In this document: in pieces, positions 8,097 to 15,558 of the stretch | Numbering within the stretch: the first letter of the stretch is position 1 | How the letters are laid out: every line of letters begins with the position of its first letter | Assembly (NCBI GenBank): GCA_003138485.1 | Contig: PLGF01000035.1 | Span: forward strand, 14,875-55,092 | Length of the DNA stretch: 40,218 bases | Direction: 5' to 3' | Source of the DNA: Verrucomicrobiales bacterium | Lineage (GTDB): Bacteria > Verrucomicrobiota > Verrucomicrobiia > Limisphaerales > Palsa-1400 | Program-made: the position numbers and the translations under genes | Notes under the pieces: model-generated | What the model saw: only the letters and a program-made list of their open reading frames with translations | Databases searched by the model: none | What the model was told of the DNA's origin: nothing

Positions 8097-9041
8097 CTAT
8101 CGAAACAGAAAGGTGGAGACCAGCGCCAGCATGGCGAGGATGAAGGCCGCGCTCAACAAGTCCGGGACGCGAAACAGGCGCAGCTTGGCGTTGGTGGTTT
8201 CCACCACCACCACGGCGCCGGCCAGCACGGCCAGTTTCACAATGAGGAACAGCAGGCCCAGGGCAAAGGCCGCCGGCGTTGTGTGCGCCGCAAGGCCGGC
8301 CGGGAAAAAGATGTTGGCCAGCAGCGCCATCAGGACAAGTTGCTTGATGGAAGCGCCCCACTCGATGAGTGCCAGATACCGGCCTGAATACTCCAGAAGC
8401 ATGGCCTCGTGGATCATGGTCAACTCCAGGTGCGTGGCCGGGTTGTCAATGGGCAGGCGGCCTGTTTCGGCCAGCAGCACGATGAACATGGCGGCGAACG
8501 CCAGCGCGTGGGAGGGATCGAGGAACTTCCAGCCCGGCATCTGGCTGGCCAGGACGATCTGACTCAGATTGGTGGAACCGGCGGCAATGGCCACCGTGAA
8601 AATGGCGAGCATCATCGCCGGTTCGGCGATGGCCGAGAGGGTCATTTCCCGGCTGCTGCCCATGCCGCCGAACGCGCTGGCCGGATCAAGTCCCCCCAGC
8701 GCCAGGAAGAACCGGCCCAGTCCCAGAAGGCCGATGAGCGCCAGGGCGCCGCCCAAGAGGCTCATGGGCGCCAGCGCTGTGACCATCGGCGTCATCAGCC
8801 CGGCGGAGAGCGCTGTCAAGAATAGCACATAGGGCGTGATCGAAAAAACCCACGATGCGTGCTCGGAGATCACCATGTCCTTGCGCAGGAATTTGGCGAG
8901 GTCAAAGTAAGGCTGCCAGACGCGCGGGCCGCGGCGATTTTGCAGCTTGGCCTTCCAGTTCCTGATGAGGCCCGTCAGGAGCGGCGAGAGCGCCAGCAGA
9001 AGGGCCGTCTGCGCAAGAATGGCTGTCAGATCGAGGTTCAT
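8097..9041 (-). CDS. hyfC: HyfC/NuoH-like membrane anchor subunit
   Basis: The 314-residue protein is the NuoH/HyfC homologue that connects the soluble arm to the membrane arm. Visible marks are QNRRGPRVWQPYFDLAKF (residues 35-52), ETGRLPIDNPATHLELTMIH around 195-215, and EYSGRYLALIEW. These are the charged cytoplasmic loops that form the quinone- or cluster-facing pocket in complex I relatives. About eight transmembrane helices are present. The start overlaps the hyfB stop by 4 bases (ATGA). It ends with TAG, which is therefore an ordinary stop codon in this genome. Confidence 0.93.
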   Translation of the reverse strand: MNLDLTAILAQTALLLALSPLLTGLIRNWKAKLQNRRGPRVWQPYFDLAKFLRKDMVISEHASWVFSITPYVLFLTALSAGLMTPMVTALAPMSLLGGALALIGLLGLGRFFLALGGLDPASAFGGMGSSREMTLSAIAEPAMMLAIFTVAIAAGSTNLSQIVLASQMPGWKFLDPSHALAFAAMFIVLLAETGRLPIDNPATHLELTMIHEAMLLEYSGRYLALIEWGASIKQLVLMALLANIFFPAGLAAHTTPAAFALGLLFLIVKLAVLAGAVVVVETTNAKLRLFRVPDLLSAAFILAMLALVSTFLFR

Positions 9042-11080
9042 AAGGCAAAGATCAGGAGCAGCAGGAGGGTGGCGAAGATGTAGAGCAGGTAGGCGTGAAT
9101 GCTGCCGGCCTGGAGGGCGCGAATGCGGCGGGACACCCGCAGAATCAGGATGCGCAGCGGCCGGTAAAGACGTCGCACAAAAACCTCCTCAACATGGCTC
9201 TCGAAACGCAGTTTCCGGGCAAAGTGCGGCGAGAAGTCGTATTCGCGCTGCACGTCGCGCCGCGGGCGGAACAGAGCCTTGAAGATCATGCGGATGGGTT
9301 TGGAAAAGCCGGTGGCGGTGTATTCCATTTGGGGCGTCAGCCCGCGCTGGCCGCAGTCCCAGGTTGGGCCGCGCCGGGTTTTTGCCTTCCGGCCAAAGAC
9401 CAGCCACAAGCCCAGCGGGATGGGCAGCAGGCACGCGGCCATGAGCACCATGCCGACGGTCGAGATGGTGCCCGCCTTCCCGGAGAGGGCTGATAGCACC
9501 AGGCCGTTGTTGAGGCTGACGCGCGGCCCGAGTTCCAGGCCGGTGAGTTGCTGGGTGACCGGATCGAGCAACCGGATAAGCTGGGTCGGAAACAATCCCA
9601 GCGCCACACAGGCCAGCGTGAGCAGGGCCATGCCAAGGCGCATGGAAGGGCCAACCTCATGCGCGCGGGCGGCGGGTTCACTGCGGGGTTGGGCCAGGAA
9701 TGTGATGCCGAACGCTTTCACAAAACATGCCGCCGCCAGGGTGCCTGTCAGGGCCAGCATCGCGCCGCTCAAGGGAAACATCAGCCGCATCAGGCTCTCG
9801 GTGGTGCCGAAACCCTGAAGGAGCGCCTGGTAGGTGAGCCACTCGCTGACGAAGCCGTTGAGCGGGGGCAGCGCGGAGATGGCCACCGCGCCGACGAGGA
9901 AAAACATCGCGGTGTCCGGCATGCGTTTGGCCAGCCCGCCCATTTCCTCCATGTTGCGGGTGTGGGTGGCGTGGAGCACGGAGCCCGCGCCCATGAAGAG
10001 CAGCCCCTTGAAGGAGGCGTGGTTGATCGTGTGGTAAAGTCCGGCCACCAAACCCAGGGCGGCCAGCAGGGGATGGCCGGAGTGGAGAAAGAGCAGGGCG
10101 GCTCCCAAACCCATCAGTATGATGCCGATATTTTCGATGCTGTGATAGGCCAGCAGGCGCTTGAGGTCGTGTTCCATCAGCGCGTAAAGGACGCCCAGCA
10201 CCGCGGAGACCGTGCCGGCGGTCAGGACGGTCACGCCCCACCAGAGCGGCGGCGGCCCCATGAAATCGAACAGCACGCGGATCAACCCATAGATGCCGCA
10301 CTTGATAATCACGCCGGAGAGGAGCGCCGAGACGTTGCTGGGCGCGACTGGATGCGCGACCGGCAGCCATATATGCAACGGCACAATGCCCGCCTTGATG
10401 CCGAAGCCGAGCAGGAACAGGATGAACGCCGCGTCCCGCTTGCCGGCCGCCATTTTCGCTCCGATATGGTGCAGGCTGGCGAAATTGTAATCGCCGGAGG
10501 CCTGGTAGAGCAGGAGAAAACCCAGGATGATGCATCCCGCGTCGATGTGGGCCATGATGAAGTAGAGCACGCCGGCGTCGCGCGTTTCGGGTTGCTCATG
10601 CTCGAAGCTTACCAGGCAATAGGCCGTCAACGCCGTCAGTTCCCAGGAGATGAGAAAGAGCCAGATGTTGTCCGCCACGAAAAGCAATGTTGTGGCCAGC
10701 AGCAGCGCGTTGAAAAACGCGCCCAGCACGCCGACGTTCTTGCGTCCGAAGTAACTTTTCGCATACCCGATTGAATAAATCGAAAGCGCCAAGCCGAGCA
10801 GGGAGACAATGACAAGAAAGAACGCGCCCAGCGGGTCGGGCCGGATGCTCAACTGGATGTAGGGGACCAGGGGTGGCAGCAGCGTGATTTGAGGCCCCGC
10901 CGCGCCGGCGGACAGAAAGAGTAGGGCCGCCAGCAGGCCGATCAGAGCGGAGAGGGCCGCCGCGCCGAAGGAGAAAGCGTTGGCCAGTTTTTCGCGGCGC
11001 ATGAACAGCAACCCGCCCACGGCCCCGATGCCGTAGCCGCACAGAGCCAAAACAAGCAGCGTGTCAGGTTGAAGGTTCAT
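9038..11080 (-). CDS. hyfB: HyfB-like antiporter-type membrane subunit
   Basis: The 680-residue product is a HyfB-type subunit: an antiporter-like core (E147 in SWELTALTAYCL, K229 in GFGIKAGIVPLHIW, WLPVAHPVAPSNVSALL) followed by an extension typical of HyfB/HycC. It has a loop with WDCGQRGLTPQMEYTATGF and a final helix. The large third ORF in this frame extends upstream to 11383, but that part overlaps the EIIA gene and is non-coding. The ATG at 11080 (MNLQPDTLLVLALC) begins directly with the first helix. It follows the EIIA gene by 32 bases and is the first membrane-arm gene of the operon. Confidence 0.92.
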   Translation of the reverse strand: MNLQPDTLLVLALCGYGIGAVGGLLFMRREKLANAFSFGAAALSALIGLLAALLFLSAGAAGPQITLLPPLVPYIQLSIRPDPLGAFFLVIVSLLGLALSIYSIGYAKSYFGRKNVGVLGAFFNALLLATTLLFVADNIWLFLISWELTALTAYCLVSFEHEQPETRDAGVLYFIMAHIDAGCIILGFLLLYQASGDYNFASLHHIGAKMAAGKRDAAFILFLLGFGIKAGIVPLHIWLPVAHPVAPSNVSALLSGVIIKCGIYGLIRVLFDFMGPPPLWWGVTVLTAGTVSAVLGVLYALMEHDLKRLLAYHSIENIGIILMGLGAALLFLHSGHPLLAALGLVAGLYHTINHASFKGLLFMGAGSVLHATHTRNMEEMGGLAKRMPDTAMFFLVGAVAISALPPLNGFVSEWLTYQALLQGFGTTESLMRLMFPLSGAMLALTGTLAAACFVKAFGITFLAQPRSEPAARAHEVGPSMRLGMALLTLACVALGLFPTQLIRLLDPVTQQLTGLELGPRVSLNNGLVLSALSGKAGTISTVGMVLMAACLLPIPLGLWLVFGRKAKTRRGPTWDCGQRGLTPQMEYTATGFSKPIRMIFKALFRPRRDVQREYDFSPHFARKLRFESHVEEVFVRRLYRPLRILILRVSRRIRALQAGSIHAYLLYIFATLLLLLIFAL

Positions 11081-11112
11081 GGCGATGCCAGTTGATGAGC
11101 GCGTCGCAAAGT

Positions 11113-11610
11113 TCAGGCGACGGCTCTCTTGAGCAGATCGGGCTTCGCCTCGGATCGCAGGGTGATGCGTTGAAGCACTTCGAGCATCCGGGCGGCGTCC
11201 GGGGCGGCGTGGAGTTTTTCCACCAGACGGGTGTCTTCGGCCAGGCGCGCCAGGCCGGAATTGAGTTGCAAGTACTGTGTCGCATCGGTCGCCGGAACCG
11301 CGATGAGAAAGACCATGCGGACCGGGCGCGTGGCTTTGGCGCTCCACCCCAGCGGACCGTCGCCGCGGCCGAGGGCGAAACAAACCTCCTTCAATCCCGG
11401 CACGCGCGCGTGCGGAAAAGCCATTCCGGCCTCCATGTCGGTGTTGACGAGGAATTCCCTGTTGAGTGCCGCGTGGTAAAAGGGAAGCAAGTCCGGCACG
11501 CGCTTCTCGCGCTGCATCGCCTGGCTAAGCTCCTGGATGACGCCGGCAACGTCCCGGCCGCGCAAGCACGGCACAATCAGTCCCAGACTGGTAAAGTCGG
11601 CCAGAGTCAT
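11113..11610 (-). CDS. PTS EIIA domain protein (fructose/nitrogen type)
   Basis: The 165-residue protein is a single EIIA type-2 domain. The phosphorylatable histidine is H67 in the conserved AFPHARV motif, followed by the usual strand ALGRGDGPLGW and VFLIAVPA. No EIIB or EIIC domain follows, so it is regulatory rather than sugar-transporting; single EIIA proteins of the Ntr type report PTS phosphorylation state to transporters, kinases or sigma-54-linked systems. It sits 25 bases after the zinc-ribbon gene and 32 bases before hyfB, on the same strand, which places it in the Ehr operon. A role in controlling the ion-pumping complex or its expression is an inference from position. Confidence 0.85.
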   Translation of the reverse strand: MTLADFTSLGLIVPCLRGRDVAGVIQELSQAMQREKRVPDLLPFYHAALNREFLVNTDMEAGMAFPHARVPGLKEVCFALGRGDGPLGWSAKATRPVRMVFLIAVPATDATQYLQLNSGLARLAEDTRLVEKLHAAPDAARMLEVLQRITLRSEAKPDLLKRAVA

Positions 11611-11635
11611 GGTGGTGTTCGGATCGGCTGTGAAA

Positions 11636-12031
11636 CTAAGAGGCTTGCGCGACCGCTCTTTGGCGGGTTCCCGCGCCGCGTGCTTTCACGGGCGCTTTCC
11701 TGGCGGGCGGGGCCTCGATCACGGGGAGCAGTTCGCTGTCCGGCAGGTAAAGATAGCGTCCGCAGTTGTCGCAGATGTGAACTTCGTCCGTGTAAGCCAG
11801 ACTGGCCTTGGTCCCGGAACTGATCTGCAAATGACATTCGGTGCAGACGCCGTGAACAGCCCTGGCCACGCCTTTTTTGCCGCGCGCGATGAGGCGGTCG
11901 AAGTGGGCGAGAATGGGCGCGGGCACTTTTTCGCGCAGTTTCAGGATTTCCGCTTCGTCCTCAAGGGACAGAGCAATGGCTTGCAATTGGAGTTTCTGCA
12001 AATCGAGCATGACCTGTATCATTTGTTTCAT
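11636..12031 (-). CDS. C4-type zinc-ribbon protein heading the Ehr operon
   Basis: The 131-residue protein has a helical N-terminal part (residues 1-55) and a zinc ribbon formed by C63, C66, C87 and C90 (CTEC, then CDNC), as in the zf-RING_7/C4 zinc-ribbon family. Those family members usually have a longer coiled coil (about 230 residues), so this is a short version. The C-terminal 30 residues are Ala/Pro/Arg-rich. The start is uncertain: ATG at 12031 is chosen, but ATG at 12010 would leave a 22-base leader from the predicted sigma-54 transcript start near 12033. Longer frames upstream would span the promoter and are not favoured. Function is unknown; nucleic-acid or protein binding is plausible. 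Confidence 0.7.
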   Translation of the reverse strand: MKQMIQVMLDLQKLQLQAIALSLEDEAEILKLREKVPAPILAHFDRLIARGKKGVARAVHGVCTECHLQISSGTKASLAYTDEVHICDNCGRYLYLPDSELLPVIEAPPARKAPVKARGAGTRQRAVAQAS

Positions 12032-12043
12032 CGCGCCATACAA

Positions 12044-12059
12044 TGCAGGCGCCGTGCCA
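12044..12059 (-). promoter_or_regulatory. Sigma-54 (RpoN) promoter of the Ehr operon
   Basis: The minus strand reads C-TGGCACG-GCGC-CTGCA-T. Against the RpoN consensus YTGGCACGrNNNTTGCW only the first T of the -12 element differs. GG and GC dinucleotides are at exact -25/-24 and -13/-12 spacing. The predicted transcript start is near 12033, immediately before the zinc-ribbon gene. A GAFTGA-containing sigma-54 activator is encoded just upstream on the same strand, which supports use of this promoter. It was found by eye; no genome-wide background was calculated. Confidence 0.7.
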
Positions 12060-12157
12060 GAAAATGGGGTCCATGTTGTAAGTCGCTGGCGCAGAGACGG
12101 TTTGTGCGCGCAAATAGATCCAGCGCCGCGTCCGCCGCGCCCCTCATTGGCCGCCTT

Positions 12158-12172
12158 GTGCAATCTTTGCAC
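12158..12172. promoter_or_regulatory. Candidate upstream activator site
   Basis: GTGCAA-TCT-TTGCAC is a perfect 6-bp inverted repeat centred about 130 bases upstream of the predicted sigma-54 start, within the usual distance of NtrC-family enhancer sites. The half-element TTGTGCAA recurs at 12187-12194, and its reverse complement TTGCACAA lies at 12396-12403. Binding by the neighbouring activator is inferred only from position. Confidence 0.35.
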
Positions 12173-12233
12173 TCATCCGCCGGCGTTTGTGCAAGCCGCC
12201 AGGGCAATGAGTCCGGCCAGATGGCGCAGGCAA

Positions 12234-12273
12234 GGTTGAGGGCGATCCCCGAAGAATTCTATCCTGCGCACCC
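12234..12273. repeat. Partial copy of the MITE-like element end
   Basis: The bases around GAGGGCGATCCCCGAAGAAT match the right arm of the element at 24147-24182 (GAGGGCGATCCCCCAAGAGT). It is the opposite end to the solo copy at 553-582. Confidence 0.5.
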
Positions 12274-12335
12274 AGCACGGCGGGTTTGGAACACAGAAGT
12301 GACGATTGAAGTGCTTTGGGAACCTCCGGCCTATT

Positions 12336-12494
12336 GTCCCGCAGGGACACTCCGACAACAGCCCAACGTTTCAACGTTGGGGCGCACATCCGGCGTTGCA
12401 CAAGTCCCGAAGGGAGGGCTGAGACCACTCCAAAAAGTCAGCCGTCCCTACGGGACAGGGTCGCAGGCGCATCTACCCAGAGCGGCAAAGCCGC
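12336..12494. repeat. Composite of palindromic repeats
   Basis: The gap 12060-12614 contains no convincing gene besides the promoter region. This stretch is a chain of hairpins: GTCCC-GCA-GGGAC (12336-12348), CCCAACGTT-TC-AACGTTGGG (12362-12381), a larger stem of 20-base arms at 12404-12423 and 12437-12456 (about 17 of 20 paired), and GCGGC-AAA-GCCGC (12482-12494). Chains of this kind are typical of dispersed REP-like elements. It separates the regulator genes from the Ehr operon and could also weaken read-through. Confidence 0.55.
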
Positions 12495-12614
12495 AATCAA
12501 AAGGGTTTTGAACAAAAGCAAACGAAGGAAACGAAGAGGAAAAGGCGGCCTGGAAAATCTTCGCGGAAATGCGCGATTCTTTACTATAGTGGCAAATATC
12601 GCGCTCGCCGGGGG

Positions 12615-14000
12615 TCAGTCCGCCGCGGGCGTTTCCCGTTCGTCGATCAGGCCGTATTGCCTGAGTTTGTATTGGAGGGAGCGGCGGCTGATGCCCAGAA
12701 GTTTGGCGGCCTCCTCCCGATTGGAGGTGGAATGCGTCAGGGTCTGGCGGATGAGCAGCTTCTCCACTTCCGCCAGCGTCATGCCGGGGCGGATGGCAAA
12801 GGACGCGGCGGTTTGGTCGTGTTCGCGGAGAAAATCCGGCAGGTCTTTCACCTCAATGGCGCCGTCGCGGCAGGTGAGGACCAACCGCTCAACGACGTTG
12901 CGCAGTTGGCGCACGTTGCCCGGCCAGGGGAATCGCTGGCAAAGCCGCATGGCTTCGGCGGAGAGCTTCTTGCGCCGCCGTTTGTGTTTGGCGGTGAAAT
13001 GTTCCAGGAACGAGGCCACGAGCAGGGGCACGTCTTCGGGGTGCTCGCGCAGGGGCGGAATCGCAATGGGCACGATCTGCAAACGATACCAAAGGTCTTC
13101 GCGGAACTTCCCCGCCGCGACGATCTCCTGAAGCTTCTTGTTTGTCGCCGCGACGATGCGGACGTTGACGCGGATGAGTTTTGTGCCGCCAACCATGCGG
13201 AAGGCGCCGTCTTCCAGCACGCGCAGAAGGTCGCCCTGTCCCTTGGCGGAGAGATCGCCGATCTCGTCCAGGAAAAGCGTGCCGCCATCGGCCAGTTGAA
13301 AGCGCCCCGGCTTGTCCGCGACCGCGCCCGTGAAGGCGCCTTTGACGTGGCCGAACAATTCGGCTTCGAGCAACTGCTCGTGAAGGGCGGCGCAATTGAC
13401 GGAGATGAAGGGCTGGCCGGCGCGCGCGCTCTTGATGTGGATGGTGCGGGCGACAATTTCCTTGCCCGTGCCGCTTTCGCCTTCGATCAAGACGGTGACA
13501 TCGCTGCGGGCCAACTCGTCGGCGAGTTGCGCGACCGAGCGCATCGCCTGGCTGTCGCCGACCAGCAGGCCCGTCTCGGAGCGTGTTTGCACCCGCAGGC
13601 GCAATTCACTGTTTTCCGCGACGAGGGCCTGGAATTCCAGGGCCTTGAGCACGACGGCCCGCAAGCGGCGCATGTCAAGCGGTTTTGACAAATAATCGTA
13701 GGCGTCCTCCTTCATTGCCTCGACCGCGCTTTCGATGGTGCCGTAAGCGGTCATGAGGAGGAAGACGGTGTCGCGGCTTTTTTGCTTGGCTTCCTTGAGC
13801 AATTGGAGGCCGCTCATGTCAGGCATCTTGACGTCCGTGAGGACCAGGTTGTAGAGGCGCTGGCTCATCAACTGGAGAGCGGAGCGGGCGTCGTTGGCGG
13901 CATCGACGGAATAACCTTCGCGCGTGAGCGCTTCCTGGAGGCCGGCGCAAAGGCCGCGTTCGTCATCGACGACGAGGATATGGATTCCGGATTTAACCAT
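12615..14000 (-). CDS. NtrC-family sigma-54-dependent response regulator
   Basis: The 461-residue protein has the full three-domain plan. The receiver has D12/D13 and phospho-acceptor D56 in VLTDVKMPD, with K106 in YLSKP. The AAA+ domain has Walker A GESGTGKE at 174-181, the sigma-54-contacting GAFTGA at 221-226, and FLDEIGDL. The C-terminus is a Fis-type helix-turn-helix (NREEAAKLLGISRRSLQYKL). It is therefore an activator of RpoN promoters. The ATG at 14000 lies inside the kinase gene's last codons (8-base overlap), so the two are translationally coupled; the longer upstream frame is kinase coding sequence. The only sigma-54 promoter recognised in this window is that of the Ehr operon 550 bases downstream, making the operon the likeliest target. 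Confidence 0.93.
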   Translation of the reverse strand: MVKSGIHILVVDDERGLCAGLQEALTREGYSVDAANDARSALQLMSQRLYNLVLTDVKMPDMSGLQLLKEAKQKSRDTVFLLMTAYGTIESAVEAMKEDAYDYLSKPLDMRRLRAVVLKALEFQALVAENSELRLRVQTRSETGLLVGDSQAMRSVAQLADELARSDVTVLIEGESGTGKEIVARTIHIKSARAGQPFISVNCAALHEQLLEAELFGHVKGAFTGAVADKPGRFQLADGGTLFLDEIGDLSAKGQGDLLRVLEDGAFRMVGGTKLIRVNVRIVAATNKKLQEIVAAGKFREDLWYRLQIVPIAIPPLREHPEDVPLLVASFLEHFTAKHKRRRKKLSAEAMRLCQRFPWPGNVRQLRNVVERLVLTCRDGAIEVKDLPDFLREHDQTAASFAIRPGMTLAEVEKLLIRQTLTHSTSNREEAAKLLGISRRSLQYKLRQYGLIDERETPAAD

Positions 14001-14748
14001 CGGGGGCGGCCTTTCCGCGCAGCGGGAGATGCAACACAAAGAGGGCGCCGCCGCCGGGGGCGTTGGCGGCCTCGACCGCGCCGCCATGCGCGGAGATGAT
14101 TTGCTGCACTATCCACAGGCCCAGGCCGCTGCCTTCCTCCTTGGTCGTGAAGAAAGGCTCGAAGATGGCCGATTGTTTGTCCGCGGGAATCCCAGGCCCG
14201 GTGTCCCGCACTTCGATTGACAGGGTGTCGGGCCGCCGGTCGCTTGCGGCGTTGACCTCGACGCGGCCGTCGCGTCCGACGGCTTGGATGGCGTTGATGA
14301 GCAGATTGAGCAGGGCCTGGGTGAGTTGCGCGGCGTCGGCGCTCACCTGGGGCAGGGCGTCGGGCCATTTCATCCGGATGTCGATGCCGCGCGCGGCGGC
14401 TTCCGGGCGGAGCAATTCGCAGACGTGGCCGATGACCGTGGCGGGTTGGACCGGGCGCAAATCCAGGGCCGACGGCCCGGCGAGGCTGAGGAAATGTTTG
14501 ACGATGTTTTCCAGGCGGTGCAATTCGCCGTGGATGATTTCCAGGCGGCTGGCGGTTTTCTGGCGGATTTGAGGGGCGGCGCGGGCCAAATCCTCCTCCA
14601 GCAATTGCACATGGATGTCCAGGGAACTGAGGGGATTGCGGACCTCGTGAGCGAACCGGGCCAGGAGGCGGGAGAGCAGGAGTTGTTTCTCCTGCGCCGC
14701 CAGTTGGCTCACATCTTGTCCGAGGGCCGTTGCCAGAATCCGTTCCAC
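13993..14748 (-). CDS. Soluble sensor histidine kinase, partner of the NtrC-type regulator
   Basis: The 251-residue protein holds only the transmitter: H34 in the H-box ARFAHEVRNPLSSLD, the N-box NLLINAIQAV, G1 DTGPGIP, F-box FEPFFTTK and G2 GSGLGL. There is no membrane segment and no PAS, GAF or HAMP domain, so the signal input is not visible. The start is a GTG at 14748; the frame is open only about 18 codons further upstream (to a TAA) and offers no better start. It may be a short cytosolic kinase like some NtrB relatives, or a 5'-truncated gene. A hairpin repeat lies just upstream at 14770-14789. It overlaps the regulator gene by 8 bases. Confidence 0.85.
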   Translation of the reverse strand: MERILATALGQDVSQLAAQEKQLLLSRLLARFAHEVRNPLSSLDIHVQLLEEDLARAAPQIRQKTASRLEIIHGELHRLENIVKHFLSLAGPSALDLRPVQPATVIGHVCELLRPEAAARGIDIRMKWPDALPQVSADAAQLTQALLNLLINAIQAVGRDGRVEVNAASDRRPDTLSIEVRDTGPGIPADKQSAIFEPFFTTKEEGSGLGLWIVQQIISAHGGAVEAANAPGGGALFVLHLPLRGKAAPDG

Positions 14749-14769
14749 GCTGGCGACGGTATCGGAAAG

Positions 14770-14789
14770 CCGGCTGGAAATCCAGCCGG
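14770..14789. repeat. Perfect short palindrome
   Basis: CCGGCTGGA-AA-TCCAGCCGG is a perfect 9-bp stem between the divergently transcribed kinase and antitoxin genes. There is no T run, so it is not a classic terminator; it may be a short REP unit or an operator for the toxin-antitoxin pair. Confidence 0.45.
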
Positions 14790-14844
14790 GAGGAGCGAAT
14801 TATTCTGGCTTGACTGGCTAGAATTTGGCTTTTACTTTATCCAC

Positions 14845-15087
14845 ATGAGAAATTGGCCCGTCCAGGACGCGAAGAATCAATTGAGCCAGGTGATCGAACT
14901 TGCCCGCAGCGAAGGACCGCAAACCATCACGCGTCATGGACGCCCGGTGGTGGTGGTGACCTCGGCGGAGGATTACAAAAAGCTCCGTTCTCACAAGGAA
15001 ACGCCCCTGCAATTCTTCTCGCGGTTCAAGGGGTTTGGCCTGGACCTTGTTCGCGGCAAGGATTTGCCCCGCAAGATCGAGGCTTGA
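14845..15087 (+). CDS. Phd/YefM-type antitoxin
   Basis: The 80-residue protein matches the prevent-host-death family: WPVQDAKNQLSQVIELA at the N-terminus (DNA-binding and dimer part), then GPQTITRHGRPVVVVTSAEDYKKL. The C-terminal tail (FFSRFKGFGLDL) would wrap around the toxin. The stop overlaps the toxin ATG by one base (TGATG), typical of coupled type II modules. Such antitoxins usually repress their own promoter; the palindrome at 14770-14789 is a possible operator. Confidence 0.9.
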   Translation: MRNWPVQDAKNQLSQVIELARSEGPQTITRHGRPVVVVTSAEDYKKLRSHKETPLQFFSRFKGFGLDLVRGKDLPRKIEA

Positions 15088-15488
15088 TGTTTCTCCTCGA
15101 CACAGCGGCCATTTCAGAACTGGACCGGCCTTGTCCGAATCCCGGGGTGGTCGCCTGGTATTCGACGGCGGACTGGAGCGATCTTTACCTGAGCGTCATC
15201 ACCGTCGCGGAAATCTGGCAGGGGATTGCCCGGCTTCCCGCCAGCAAGAAACGAAGATCATTGGAGGCTTCCTTTGATTTGATTCAAGAGAGGTTCGCGG
15301 AACGCATCCTGGCGGTGAATTTCGCAATCGCGATGAAATATGGCGCAATTCAGGCACAGGCCGGTCCGTTGCCGGTGCTGGACACCCTCATCGGCGCAAC
15401 CGCAATCGTCAATGGCCTTACGGTCGTTACGCGCAACGCGGCCGACATCGCCCGCACCGGCGCTCTCATTCTCGATCCCTGGCATTGA
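15087..15488 (+). CDS. vapC: VapC-type PIN-domain toxin
   Basis: The 133-residue PIN-domain ribonuclease has the expected acidic site: D5 in FLLDT, E42 in VAEIW, D99 in LDTLIGATA, and N117/D120 in TRNAAD. It should cleave RNA (tRNA or rRNA in known VapC proteins) when released from the antitoxin. Length is normal and no defect is visible, so the module appears intact. It is paired with a Phd-type rather than a VapB-type antitoxin, a common mixed combination. Confidence 0.9.
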   Translation: MFLLDTAAISELDRPCPNPGVVAWYSTADWSDLYLSVITVAEIWQGIARLPASKKRRSLEASFDLIQERFAERILAVNFAIAMKYGAIQAQAGPLPVLDTLIGATAIVNGLTVVTRNAADIARTGALILDPWH

Positions 15489-15558
15489 GGCGCGGCGGCT
15501 GCCCGGGCCAATTCGCAGTTGCGTTGCGCGCGGGTGAATCCCGATTTATGCTGACGCC

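Noticed and set aside
2031-11080. Reading the operon as formate hydrogenlyase/hydrogenase-4
   Set aside because: The large subunit lacks all NiFe ligands and no formate dehydrogenase or maturation gene lies in the window.
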